Shown here: one piece after another, positions 15,866 to 24,350 of the stretch
Position numbering within the stretch: position 1 is the stretch's first letter
Layout: each line of letters opens with the position of its first letter
Source of the DNA: an uncultured Odoribacter sp.
GTDB taxonomy: Bacteria; Bacteroidota; Bacteroidia; Bacteroidales; Marinifilaceae
DNA: 46,818 nucleotides
Assembly: GCA_905193145.1 (NCBI GenBank)
Contig: CAJJNP010000004.1
Span: 1-46,818, forward strand
Direction of reading: 5' to 3'
Translations under genes and position numbers: made by a program
Notes under the pieces: generated by a model
What the model saw: only the letters and a program-made list of their open reading frames with translations
The model's database searches: none
What the model was told of the DNA's origin: nothing

Positions 15866-17635
15866 TCATTGGTTGACTGTCTTTTGAAACATCTCTTCTT
15901 CCCGGTAAGGACGGAAATCCGGCTCTGTTTTGGCACGTTCGCGCAGTTGCAGGTCGCTGCAAGCATTGCCGATATGTTGGAAAAACAGTTTGTCTTCTTT
16001 CAGACGTGCCGCTGTCAGCGACCGCACGTATTCCGCCACGGGAGTCTGTGTCTCTACACCCTGAAGGATGTGTTTCGCCTCTTCGTTGTGGTTGAGGCTC
16101 AGTGCCGAGATGGCACTGTTCAGGTCGGCAAACGGGCGCAACAGTTCGTAAGCCTCTGCCAGTTTACGCTGCCGGGCTTTCAGCAACCCCAGGTTGTAGC
16201 GGGCTTCCGGCAACTCTGCATTCTGAAGCAGTTCGATGGCACGTTCGTAGTCTTCGGCATATACATAGCTGGCTGCCAAAGTGTTCAGGGTTTCCGGAGA
16301 GTATTCTTCCAGGCTCTCCAGCACGGCGCGTGCCTGCTCTTCGTTGTCTTCGCGCAGCCAGAGCACGGCGAGGTTGTTCGCTGCCACTTTGTTTTGCGGG
16401 AAGTATTTCAACAGGGTGGTATACACCTCTTTTTTCGCTTCGTGTGTCTCTGCCAGACTGGCTACACGCAACAGTTCCTCTTCGTTGAAGGCATCCGGAC
16501 GCTTGCCGTACATATCCAGCAGCTCTTTGTCGGTGGTAAAGCTCTTGATGCTGTAGGTATAGACATACACCACCTTACGGTCTTTCGACAGATAGTTGTC
16601 TCGGATGGCTTTCCAACAAGGCAGGCGGCGGATATACCGTTCCTGAACATCATCGTTGTCGGCTGCATAACGCTCCAGTATCTTTTTCACGGAGGTAGAG
16701 TCGGCATTTCCCGCTGCGGTCATGGCTGCCAGTACGGGAGCCCAACCTTCCGGGCGCGAACCGATTTTAATCATCCGGCGGGTGGATGCATCGAGATGCA
16801 ATCGGTCGGTAATCCACCGGCTGGCAGACATGGCACGCTGGCGTGCCAGTGTGGTGTTGAATGGCAGAGAACCGTCAGCAGATGCCATACCATAGATTTC
16901 AAGCGAGGTAAGGGTTGCCAGTGTATCTTTTAATATGGGGGCAAGGGTATTCAGCATTTCGGTCAGTTCGCTGCTGTTGTTGCCCAGATTCAGATTGATG
17001 TCGTATTTGTTGATGGCAAATTGCAGGTTGGCCACACCTTCGCCTTTCATCACTTTGGGGCGGATGACGAATTCCGGCTCTATCCATGACAGTTGCAGCG
17101 ATTTTTTGACGGGAATCAGTGTCACCGGATTGGTGATGTCTGCTACTTCTACCGTGTCGATGCTGCTGCATTCTCCGCAGCCGTCGCTGCTCACTGCAGC
17201 GATGATGCGTCCGTGGTCGGCTTCTGCCGGCAGCTCTATCTCTTCGTGATAGGGCAACAGCAGGGTGTCCTTCACTTTACCGGTGAGACGCGCTTCTGAA
17301 GCGTATGGATCGTTATAGCCCTCCAGCTTTTGCAGTCGTATATTCTTTTTATGGTAAATCGGCTGGTCGAGCACATAGGGGCGATAGGTTGCTGCTACGG
17401 TGTCGTTTATTAACAGTTGCGGTGTGATGATCAGTCGGCTTCGTTTTGAAAAACGGCTTTCCGGGATGCACAGGGTTGCATCGGCAGTCACCCGGTTGTT
17501 GCTGTCCGGAGACAGTATGCACGGCGAAGGGGTGACGGAGATTCCGGTATCTGCCGCTTTCTGTGCGGCACAGCTCATGAGTATCTTTCCCGCCAAGGTG
17601 AGGCAGGCTATATAATATAGGTGCTTTTTCATCAT
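15866..17635 (-). CDS. DUF3868-type lipoprotein with OmpA-like and TPR regions (fimbrial operon)
   Basis: 589 residues. Lipoprotein signal (KILMSC, Cys22). The N-terminal part (about 30-190) is a beta region like the DUF3868 proteins of Bacteroidota fimbrial operons. The middle (about 203-285; LQFAINKYDINLNLGNN, LEIYGMASADG, LARQRAMSASRWI) looks like an OmpA C-terminal peptidoglycan-binding domain. The last third (about 395-545) is helical with TPR-like pairs (YVYAEDYERAIELLQNAEL). A role in assembling or anchoring the pilus machinery to the cell wall fits but is inferred. It is encoded 10 bases after the DUF3575 gene. A second ATG follows the first immediately. Confidence 0.78.
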   Translation of the reverse strand: MMKKHLYYIACLTLAGKILMSCAAQKAADTGISVTPSPCILSPDSNNRVTADATLCIPESRFSKRSRLIITPQLLINDTVAATYRPYVLDQPIYHKKNIRLQKLEGYNDPYASEARLTGKVKDTLLLPYHEEIELPAEADHGRIIAAVSSDGCGECSSIDTVEVADITNPVTLIPVKKSLQLSWIEPEFVIRPKVMKGEGVANLQFAINKYDINLNLGNNSSELTEMLNTLAPILKDTLATLTSLEIYGMASADGSLPFNTTLARQRAMSASRWITDRLHLDASTRRMIKIGSRPEGWAPVLAAMTAAGNADSTSVKKILERYAADNDDVQERYIRRLPCWKAIRDNYLSKDRKVVYVYTYSIKSFTTDKELLDMYGKRPDAFNEEELLRVASLAETHEAKKEVYTTLLKYFPQNKVAANNLAVLWLREDNEEQARAVLESLEEYSPETLNTLAASYVYAEDYERAIELLQNAELPEARYNLGLLKARQRKLAEAYELLRPFADLNSAISALSLNHNEEAKHILQGVETQTPVAEYVRSLTAARLKEDKLFFQHIGNACSDLQLRERAKTEPDFRPYREEEMFQKTVNQ

Positions 17636-17645
17636 GATTTAGTTT

Positions 17646-18197
17646 TTAAAAGATATAGACAAAGGATATGGCAGCTTTGGTGGGTCCCCAATAGTTGCGG
17701 TGTTTGTTTTCATAACATTTGATACAGGGAATCCGTGGACTCTCTTTGTACCATAGACGGGCATAGCCTACACCGATCTGGGCTTCCAGGTTCCAGTGTG
17801 GAGAGAGTATCCAGTCGTAGCCGTAGCTGATGCCGCCGCCTGCCAGGTAGCCGTCGTATCGTTTTTCTTTGAATCCGCCGAAAAATTGTGCGCCGTGCAG
17901 GTGAAGCCCGACAAAGTGGCCTTCGAATTTTTCGCAAAACCAATATCTGCCCTCCGGCTGGATGAGCCAGAAACGCATTTTCTTGTCGTTGCGGAAGGTC
18001 CAGGGATTGTAAGCTCCCCAGAGGTCTATTGTCACTTTCGGACTGCATGCCACCTCAATGCCAAGATTGGGAGTGGTTGCTCCCCAAAACAGGGTGTTGG
18101 TTTTTACCGCTACATTTTGCGATTTTCCGGAAAACGCAAATCCGACCATCATCAGTAATAAAATGATGGGTTTATTTCTGTTAATTATAAAGGTCAT
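17646..18197 (-). CDS. DUF3575 family outer-membrane protein (first gene of the fimbrial operon)
   Basis: 183 residues from the ATG at 18197; a GTG at 18203 would add two. Signal peptide to about residue 25 (VGFAFSGKSQ), then NVAVKTNTLFWGATTPNLGIEVACSPKVTIDLWGAYNPW, the hallmark of DUF3575 proteins. The alternating aromatic strands and final phenylalanine (ISFVYIF) suggest a small outer-membrane beta-barrel. Proteins of this type usually begin Bacteroidota fimbrial operons together with a DUF3868 protein, as here. Their function is not known. A TACGTTTG -7-like motif lies about 55 bases upstream. Confidence 0.82.
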   Translation of the reverse strand: MTFIINRNKPIILLLMMVGFAFSGKSQNVAVKTNTLFWGATTPNLGIEVACSPKVTIDLWGAYNPWTFRNDKKMRFWLIQPEGRYWFCEKFEGHFVGLHLHGAQFFGGFKEKRYDGYLAGGGISYGYDWILSPHWNLEAQIGVGYARLWYKESPRIPCIKCYENKHRNYWGPTKAAISFVYIF

Positions 18198-18250
18198 TTG
18201 CACAAAAGTAAGTAATATTAACTCTGAGAATTCTAGTTTTTTTTGCGTTA

Positions 18251-18258
18251 CAAACGTA
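18251..18258 (-). promoter_or_regulatory. Possible -7 element of the fimbrial operon
   Basis: TACGTTTG on the minus strand (18258 to 18251) matches TAnnTTTG. The -33 position holds a run of T and no clear TTTG, as expected for a promoter that needs an activator. The AraC gene next door is a candidate. Confidence 0.4.
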
Positions 18259-18391
18259 CCACGTTAAATATTTGTGTAAAAAAAATGGAGCAACGAAATC
18301 CTGCCAGATGACTACGAAATTCAATCACTTCTCTTTTGGAATGGTCCGACTGATGGTATTCTTAAATATATCTCTCCTATATGTCATCTAT

Positions 18392-18457
18392 ATATCAAAG
18401 ATAACACAAATATATGCTCCTGTTATTTTTGACATATATTTGTCATATCTTTGATAT
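18392..18457. repeat. 23-bp inverted repeat upstream of the fimbrial operon
   Basis: The left arm 18392-18414 starts ATATCAAAGATA and ends ACAAATATA. The right arm 18435-18457 is its reverse complement except for two central positions. The spacer is 20 bases. The right arm also contains the self-palindrome ATATC-TTT-GATAT, and a second dyad TGACA-TATATT-TGTCA (18430-18445) overlaps it. Each arm includes TATCTTTG in outward-facing orientation. The element lies between the end of the araC gene and the fimbrial promoter; an operator is the most likely meaning. Confidence 0.75.
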
Positions 18458-18506
18458 GGGTTTGAGTGGGAGAAATGTGGGGGAATGGTGTGGGGTGAAT
18501 ATGGCT

Positions 18507-19397
18507 TTATTCTTCGTGGGTGCTTCTTAATTCAGTTGGTGTCTGTCCGAAATGGTCTTTACAGAATTTGATGAGATAGTTGGGAGTGAAGTTGAATCCC
18601 TCGGCAATTTCTTTCAGAGGCAAATCCGTCATCCGTATTTCGTTGAGAAGGCTTTCCTTTTTCTTTTGAGCGAGCCATTTGCTGGGTGTTGTATGGAATG
18701 CAGCCTTGAATTTCCGGTTGAAAGTAGTTGCCGATAGTCCGCTTTGTTCTATCAGTTCGTTGACGTTTTGACTGCTGGAATATAGTTGTAGTATTTCTGT
18801 CTTGAAATTGAAATCTTCACTCAGAATCGGGGAAAATAGGTTCGCCAACTCGTTTTTGTCGTAGAATGCTCTGAGCATCAGTAAGAAGGTGTCCCGTTTT
18901 AGTAGTTGGTAGTGGTAGCATAACACACCTGTCTGTATGACGGTTTTTGTTGTTTCCAGCTCTTGTCGCAGTATGTCACAGATGGGGAGGACTGCAAAGG
19001 TGTTGGTAGGGGATTGGGGGTTCTCTTCTGCATGTTGATATAGGTTTTTGAGCGTAAATTGGTTGCACAAGGCAATGCCGTGTGTTAAAAAGCAGGCAAC
19101 AACGGATACATCGGTTTCTGCTACTCCGAAAAATTCATTGCCTGCAGGCAGGAGGAACATTTCTCCGGCTTGGATATCCTGAGGCTCGGCATCAGCGAAT
19201 GTAAAGTGTAACACACCCTTGAGTACGAATACCAACGTGGTCTTTTCTGCCACTGATTTGGTGATGGCGCGGTGGGCTTTTTCTTCATATATCTGTATGA
19301 TGGCTCTTTGATCCGCTATGTAGTTTTTACAACTGATATGTTCTTCTCTGTATTTTAGTACATCCTGTTCGGGGCTGGCAGATTGTGCGTTTTTCAT
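18507..19397 (-). CDS. AraC family transcriptional regulator
   Basis: 296 residues. The N-terminal half is a cupin-like sensing domain (TLVFVLKGVLHFTFADAEPQDIQAGEMFLLPAGNEFF, in parts). The C-terminal part (about 195-292) is the AraC double helix-turn-helix: INELIEQSGLSATTFNRKFKAAF-like first motif, KESLLNEI, and LKEIAEGFNFTPNYLIKFCKDHFGQTPTELR as second motif with the conserved FxQTPxxxR end. It is cytoplasmic. It lies directly upstream of the fimbrial operon on the same strand, separated by 309 bases holding the inverted repeat, and so probably controls it; direct proof is absent. A TATCTTTG at 19433-19426 may be its -7 element. Confidence 0.9.
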   Translation of the reverse strand: MKNAQSASPEQDVLKYREEHISCKNYIADQRAIIQIYEEKAHRAITKSVAEKTTLVFVLKGVLHFTFADAEPQDIQAGEMFLLPAGNEFFGVAETDVSVVACFLTHGIALCNQFTLKNLYQHAEENPQSPTNTFAVLPICDILRQELETTKTVIQTGVLCYHYQLLKRDTFLLMLRAFYDKNELANLFSPILSEDFNFKTEILQLYSSSQNVNELIEQSGLSATTFNRKFKAAFHTTPSKWLAQKKKESLLNEIRMTDLPLKEIAEGFNFTPNYLIKFCKDHFGQTPTELRSTHEE

Positions 19398-19425
19398 GCA
19401 GATTTGTTATATGTGTTTCTTCGAG

Positions 19426-19433
19426 CAAAGATA
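19426..19433 (-). promoter_or_regulatory. Possible -7 element of the araC-family gene
   Basis: TATCTTTG on the minus strand, 29 bases upstream of the ATG at 19397. No good -33 element is found at the expected distance, so only half of the promoter is supported. Confidence 0.45.
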
Positions 19434-19457
19434 ATTTATATATTTATTTTGTTAAAT

Positions 19458-19496
19458 AAAAAAAAGGTCAAAAGCTTGAAAAAACTTTTGACCTTT
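19458..19496 (-). terminator. Rho-independent terminator of the C1 peptidase gene
   Basis: AAAGGTCAAAAG and CTTTTGACCTTT form a perfect 12-bp stem with a 10-base loop. On the minus strand it is followed by a run of T. It begins about 25 bases after the peptidase stop. Confidence 0.88.
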
Positions 19497-19520
19497 CCCG
19501 TTTTTTATATCAGGCTGTGA

Positions 19521-20705
19521 TTATTTGATGCCTAATTTTTTCTTCAGATCTTTAGGAAGTGCATCCTTGTGAATCATGATAGAAGTGGTCTTGTAAGCTA
19601 CGAAAGGATATGAAGCATACAGGTATCCTTTGTATTTGCCGTAGTCTCCCCAAGAGTTCTTCACGATGAAGTATTTGTTGCCAATCTGGTCAACTGCTTT
19701 ACCTACAACGTGCATTCCGTGGTCGTCGGTAGTCAGTTGGTTGTCGAATTCAATCTGGCGCAGTTCCTGAGTGATTTCTTTTTCTTTGCCCGGTTTTTTC
19801 AACAATTCTGCAGTCTGCTGAGCTTTCGGCATTTTCACCCATTTAGCGATTTCAGCGTCGCTCATCTCTTTGATGTTTACATCCGGAACAACTGCCAGAC
19901 CGTCGCGTGTGAATCCGATTTCAGATACGTCAGATCCCCAAGAGAAGGTGTATCCTTTGTCGATGGCTTTGTCTAATACATCCATCAGTTCGTCCAACGG
20001 AATGTTGTATGACATTTCACCGATCCAGTTGTCTGGTACTTCGATGGCAAACTGGGTGTAGAACGGATGGTGAGTGAAAGAGGTCAGGCTGATGTAGTCG
20101 TCCATATTCAGACCGCAAGCCTCTGTTGCGAATGTCTGCGGAGTATATTCTTTACCTTTCCAAGTGAATTTTTCAGGTTTTGCTCCCAGGTATTCGTTCA
20201 ATACTGCATCGTATCCTCTCAACCAGGCAGTGCTCAATTTTTTGTTCGGGTTGCTGACAATAGCGTCTACATATCCTTTCAATACAGCATCCAACTCTCC
20301 GTGTGCGTGTACGTTTTCTCCGTAGTTCAATCCGGTGTACAGTTCCAGAGGCACGATACCGTGTTCTTTGATAGCCCAGGTAACATCTGCAGAAGCACCT
20401 CCCTGACCGAAGTTCATTTTGCCTTGCATACGTACGTATTTGTCAGCTTTCTGGTGGTAGGTGTTCCATACTACATATAATGGTGCCAAGCTCACTGAAT
20501 CTTTGCCCATACGCATGATTTCAGATTCCAGGAATGAGATGGTTGACCATGACCAGCAGGTTCCTGCACGGTCTTGTGATTTTACACTGGTAGTCGGAAG
20601 GCGTTTGATGTCTGTGAATTTGTAACCTTCCTCCTTTGTCTGAGCATTGGCAACTGTTGCAACAGTCAAGAATGCTCCAACGGTTAAGGTGGCTAATTTG
20701 TTCAT
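19521..20705 (-). CDS. Secreted C1-family cysteine peptidase (bleomycin hydrolase/PepC-like)
   Basis: 394 residues. A signal peptide (residues 1-21, VATVANAQ) marks it as periplasmic or exported, unlike cytoplasmic PepC. Catalytic residues are visible: Cys50 in SQDRAGTCWSWST with the oxyanion Gln44, His329 in TTDDHGMHVVG, and Asn350 in IVKNSWGDYG. GQGGASADVTW and the long middle insertion fit the bleomycin-hydrolase branch. These enzymes trim peptides from the N-terminus. It has its own terminator, and a TATCTTTG (20766-20759) inside an inverted repeat lies upstream. It sits next to the fimbrial region, but nothing in the sequence ties it to pilus maturation. Confidence 0.9.
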   Translation of the reverse strand: MNKLATLTVGAFLTVATVANAQTKEEGYKFTDIKRLPTTSVKSQDRAGTCWSWSTISFLESEIMRMGKDSVSLAPLYVVWNTYHQKADKYVRMQGKMNFGQGGASADVTWAIKEHGIVPLELYTGLNYGENVHAHGELDAVLKGYVDAIVSNPNKKLSTAWLRGYDAVLNEYLGAKPEKFTWKGKEYTPQTFATEACGLNMDDYISLTSFTHHPFYTQFAIEVPDNWIGEMSYNIPLDELMDVLDKAIDKGYTFSWGSDVSEIGFTRDGLAVVPDVNIKEMSDAEIAKWVKMPKAQQTAELLKKPGKEKEITQELRQIEFDNQLTTDDHGMHVVGKAVDQIGNKYFIVKNSWGDYGKYKGYLYASYPFVAYKTTSIMIHKDALPKDLKKKLGIK

Positions 20706-20759
20706 GTTTTACTTATTTATTTGATGTTTAAAATTATCCAACGATTGCATAACAGGGTC

Positions 20760-20815
20760 AAAGATAGATAAATGTCATTGGAATTTTGTATTCTACGTGG
20801 CTTTTATCTATCTTT
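20760..20815. repeat. 13-bp perfect inverted repeat upstream of the C1 peptidase gene
   Basis: AAAGATAGATAAA (20760-20772) and TTTATCTATCTTT (20803-20815) with a 30-base spacer. The left arm contains, on the minus strand, the TATCTTTG that would be the -7 element of the peptidase gene. The dyad is therefore more likely an operator over the promoter than an RNA hairpin in the leader. Confidence 0.6.
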
Positions 20816-20833
20816 TAAGAAAAGATTAACAAA

Positions 20834-21715
20834 TTATGACCGTTGCACGAAGCGGTATTTGCGGTTGGTTATCCAGACAAAGAGAAGTCCTGATATAAGG
20901 ATAAACAAGGTGTCCCAGCCTGACGCCGAGGGGGTCGGGTCTACAAACAGAGCGTGTGTCTGAAGGGTGGACGAGGGGGAGGTGAAGGTGATGGCGGACA
21001 GGATGTTGTTGGCTGCATGGATACCCAGCGAAAGCTCCAGACCATTGTCCTGCACGGCGATGTAGCCTAAAAGCAGTCCCATCAATATATATTGAGGCAT
21101 TGCCAACAGCATACCGAAGTCCTCCACTTCCGGGTTGGCGCTGTGCATGAGTCCGAATATGACTCCTGTCAGGATGATGGCTGCCCATTTGTTTTTAAAC
21201 AGGATGTATGCCCATTGCATCAGATAACCACGGAATACCAGCTCTTCAAAGGAGGTCTGGAACGGGAACATCAATAGGGCTATTACCAGCATGACGAAAA
21301 ATTTCGACGGTTCAAACCGGAATGTGATATCGCCATTGTCTCCGGTCAGGAATGTCAGGGCAAAGGTTAGTATGGAGAGTATCGCCCAGATGCCGGCACC
21401 GAAGAAGAAGCGGCCCCAGTCTATTTTGGGGCGTGCCGTAACGATGTCCAGGGCTCTTTTCCCGTGAATGTATTTGACGCAAAGGAAGATGGCGAAAAAT
21501 CCGACAGCAAAGCTCAGGAGCATGAGTGCCAGTCCCAGATTGGTGGAGGTGACGCTGTTGATGTTGCCGGTGGTCAGGGCTGCAGGGTCTTTCAGGAAGA
21601 TGTAGCCCACCAATGGCAGTGAGCCGATTTGTGTTGCAATAAAGATTACCAATAATGACAGCACATACCAATACCATTGGTTTTTGCCGGTGTAAGCTTG
21701 TTTTAAGAAATTCAT
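20834..21715 (-). CDS. CPBP family intramembrane glutamic endopeptidase (ABI)
   Basis: 293 residues with about eight hydrophobic segments. The CPBP/Abi signature motifs are present: EE157-158 in SFEELVFRGYLMQ (EExxxR), His191 in FGLMHSANP, and His233 with Asn237 in HAANNILSA. These residues form the active site in the Rce1-like family of membrane peptidases. The substrate is unknown. It follows ftsK by 38 bases on the same strand and may be co-transcribed. The last part (FILISGLLFVWITNRKYRFVQRS) is a final membrane helix with a basic tail. Confidence 0.88.
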   Translation of the reverse strand: MNFLKQAYTGKNQWYWYVLSLLVIFIATQIGSLPLVGYIFLKDPAALTTGNINSVTSTNLGLALMLLSFAVGFFAIFLCVKYIHGKRALDIVTARPKIDWGRFFFGAGIWAILSILTFALTFLTGDNGDITFRFEPSKFFVMLVIALLMFPFQTSFEELVFRGYLMQWAYILFKNKWAAIILTGVIFGLMHSANPEVEDFGMLLAMPQYILMGLLLGYIAVQDNGLELSLGIHAANNILSAITFTSPSSTLQTHALFVDPTPSASGWDTLFILISGLLFVWITNRKYRFVQRS

Positions 21716-21753
21716 GTTTTTTTGAATTATTTTTTTGTTTGTTATTTCGTTTG

Positions 21754-24273
21754 TTATAGCATTCTGTTTAAAGCGGCTTCATCTTGAACAAGCACCTGAC
21801 GGGCTTTGCTGCCTTCAAACGGACCGACAATGCCGGCGGCTTCCAATTGGTCCATGATGCGTCCGGCACGGTTGTATCCGATGGAGAAACGGCGCTGGAT
21901 GGAGGAAGTGGAGCCTTGTTGGCTGCTTACCACCAGACGGGCTGCTTCATCAAATAGCGGGTCTCGCTGGCTGAGGTCGACATCCGACAGACCGCCACCT
22001 TCGCTTTCCGGGATGTACTCAGGCAATGCAAAAGCACTGGGGTAGGATTGCTGGCGGGCAATGAAATGGGTGATGGCATCCACTTCCGGTGTATCGACAA
22101 AGGCACATTGTACACGTACCATTTCGCTATTTACGGATATCAGCATATCTCCACGTCCGATGAGCTGGTTGGCTCCCGGTGAGTCGAGAATAGTGCGCGA
22201 GTCAATCATGGAGGCGACTTTGAATGCAATGCGCGCCGGGAAGTTCGCTTTGATGATACCCGTGATAACGTTGGTAGAGGGGCGTTGTGTGGCTATAATC
22301 ATGTGAATACCTACGGCTCGGGCCAATTGGGCTATGCGGGCTATCGGCGTCTCTACCTCTTTGCCGGCTGTCATAATCAGGTCGGCAAACTCATCGACTA
22401 CAACGACGATGTAGGGCAGATAGCGGTGGCCTTTTTCGGGATTCAACTGCCGCTTGATGAATTTCTCGTTGTATTCCTTGATGTTGCGCACCTGTGCATC
22501 TTTCAGCAGGTCGTAACGGGTGTCCATTTCGATGCAGAGCGAGTTGAGCGTGTTCACTACCTTGGTGGTGTCTGTGATGATGGCCTCTTCTTCGTCCGGC
22601 AGCTTCGCCAGGAAGTGCTTTTCAATGATGGAGTAGATGCTTAATTCCACTTTCTTCGGGTCGACCATGACAAACTTCAGTTGCGATGGGTGCTTCTTAT
22701 AAAGCAATGAGGTGATAATAGCGTTCAACCCGACGGATTTTCCTTGACCGGTGGCTCCCGCTACCAACAGGTGTGGCATTTTCGTCAAGTCGAAGGTGTA
22801 GGTCTCGTTGGAAATGGTACGTCCCAGGGCAACCGGCAAGGCGTATTTGGATTCCTGGAATTTTTTCGAAGCAATCAGACCGCGCATGGAAACAATTTCC
22901 GGATTGCGGTTAGGCACCTCAATACCGATAGTCCCGGCGCCCGGTATCGGTGCGATGATACGGATGCCGAGGGCGGCAAGGCTGAGGGCAATGTCGTCTT
23001 CCAGATTTTTGATTTTCGAAATCTTGACTCCCGGGGCGGGTATGATTTCGTAGAGTGTCACTGTCGGACCGATGGTTGCCTTGATTTTGGTAATCTCGAT
23101 TTTATAATTACGCAGAGTCTCTACAATTTTGTTCTTGTTGGCTTCCAGCTCTTCGTTGGTCACTTTCGGATTGCCCGAGGAGTGTTCTTCCAAGAGGTCG
23201 AGAGTCGGATATTCGTAGTGCGAGAGGTCGAGCGTTGGGTCGTAATCCTCTAACGGCAGATTTCTCTCTACAGTTTCCTCTTGAGTTTCTGCATTGACAT
23301 CCAGGGTCAGATCCTCTTGTATCGGCTGTTCGTCGGTATCTTCGTCTTCATTTAGATCTTCTTCATCTTCATTTTCTTCCGGTGCCTCTTCGTTGCTTGC
23401 AGGTGTGATTTCAAATTCGGTTTGTGCCTGGGGAATGTTTTCATTTTCCCAAGGCAAATCGTTTAATTCATCCTGTTCCTGTTTGTCCTGTTCTTGTTCA
23501 ATGGGAGCATCTGAAATTTCCTCTTCTTCCTCTTGCTTTTCTTGTGCGGCTATGGCAGCTTGCATGCGTGCCTGTTCGGCTGCGCGTTTGGCTTTCAGGG
23601 CTGCAAGAGTTCTTTCCTTGCGTTTGCGGATGTAGGCTTTGATATAGTCGACACAACGGTAGAAGGTGCGTTCAAATCCGAAAAAGAGGATGATGACGGC
23701 TGTGAAAATGAGTACCAATATAGTACCTATGCGTCCTATCAGCGAATTGAGCCAGATGCTGACAAAGTAGCCGTGTCCGCCTCCGGGAAATAGGTATCCT
23801 GATCCGGTATTCAGTAGCTGGCTGATAGATTCAGAGATGAATCCGAATAGCAGGGAGGTCCATAAAACGATTGTCATGCCTATAAACAGCCTGCGCTTGA
23901 AATGGCGGATTCGTACACCGATGATTCGTACGCTGCATAGCAATAGCAGATAGCATAAAAAGAAAGAGGCGAGTCCGAACCAGCGGTTGATGAGCAGGTC
24001 CGAAAACCAAGCTCCCAGTTTTCCGGTCGGGTTGGCTGCCACGATATCCGGGTTGGCTATGATTTTATGCATGGGTGCATCTACCAGACTTTGGTCTATT
24101 CCTCCGGCAAAGAAAAAGCCGACCATGGATATGAATATGTAGATGGACAGCAATGCTAATAGAACTCCCGATATGATGCGGATACGCTGCTGTTTGATCA
24201 TTTCAATAAAGGCAGACTGTGTTGATTTTCTGTCTGTTGTATTTGTAGGCTTACGCTTGGAATTTTTTCTCAT
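21754..24273 (-). CDS. ftsK: DNA translocase FtsK
   Basis: 839 residues. The N-terminus has about four membrane helices (residues 30-200), then a charged linker rich in Glu, Asp and Gln (about 240-345). A motor domain follows with Walker A GATGQGKS (about 505), Walker B VVVVDEFADLI (about 630), and ATQRPSTNVITGIIKANFPARIAF. The C-terminal winged-helix gamma domain (about 770-835; SIQRRFSIGYNRAGRIMDQLEAAGIVG) reads polar DNA sequences. FtsK pumps chromosome ends through the closing septum and activates the dif recombinase. Length and order are normal for Bacteroidota. It lies 77 bases after the acyl-CoA synthetase gene, separated by a terminator. Confidence 0.97.
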   Translation of the reverse strand: MRKNSKRKPTNTTDRKSTQSAFIEMIKQQRIRIISGVLLALLSIYIFISMVGFFFAGGIDQSLVDAPMHKIIANPDIVAANPTGKLGAWFSDLLINRWFGLASFFLCYLLLLCSVRIIGVRIRHFKRRLFIGMTIVLWTSLLFGFISESISQLLNTGSGYLFPGGGHGYFVSIWLNSLIGRIGTILVLIFTAVIILFFGFERTFYRCVDYIKAYIRKRKERTLAALKAKRAAEQARMQAAIAAQEKQEEEEEISDAPIEQEQDKQEQDELNDLPWENENIPQAQTEFEITPASNEEAPEENEDEEDLNEDEDTDEQPIQEDLTLDVNAETQEETVERNLPLEDYDPTLDLSHYEYPTLDLLEEHSSGNPKVTNEELEANKNKIVETLRNYKIEITKIKATIGPTVTLYEIIPAPGVKISKIKNLEDDIALSLAALGIRIIAPIPGAGTIGIEVPNRNPEIVSMRGLIASKKFQESKYALPVALGRTISNETYTFDLTKMPHLLVAGATGQGKSVGLNAIITSLLYKKHPSQLKFVMVDPKKVELSIYSIIEKHFLAKLPDEEEAIITDTTKVVNTLNSLCIEMDTRYDLLKDAQVRNIKEYNEKFIKRQLNPEKGHRYLPYIVVVVDEFADLIMTAGKEVETPIARIAQLARAVGIHMIIATQRPSTNVITGIIKANFPARIAFKVASMIDSRTILDSPGANQLIGRGDMLISVNSEMVRVQCAFVDTPEVDAITHFIARQQSYPSAFALPEYIPESEGGGLSDVDLSQRDPLFDEAARLVVSSQQGSTSSIQRRFSIGYNRAGRIMDQLEAAGIVGPFEGSKARQVLVQDEAALNRML

Positions 24274-24302
24274 AGGTCTAGGATTTTCGACCTACGAAGA
24301 TA

Positions 24303-24340
24303 GAAAAAAATATTGACTTGTTGGTTGCAACAAGTCAATA
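24303..24340 (-). terminator. Rho-independent terminator of the acyl-CoA synthetase gene
   Basis: TATTGACTTGTTG (24311-24323) and CAACAAGTCAATA (24328-24340) form a perfect 13-bp stem with a 4-base loop. On the minus strand a run of seven T follows. It begins 11 bases after the stop codon of the upstream gene. Confidence 0.92.
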
Positions 24341-24350
24341 TACTTTATAT

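Noticed and set aside
15869..16933. 354-residue open frame on the plus strand
   Set aside because: It is antisense to the DUF3868/OmpA/TPR gene, has a Cys/Phe/Gln-rich low-quality composition, no domain, and arises from the G+C-rich codon use of the real gene.
18392..18457. Invertible promoter switch for fimbriae
   Set aside because: The spacer is only 20 bases and holds no complete promoter, so inversion would not change expression in an obvious way; no recombinase gene is nearby.
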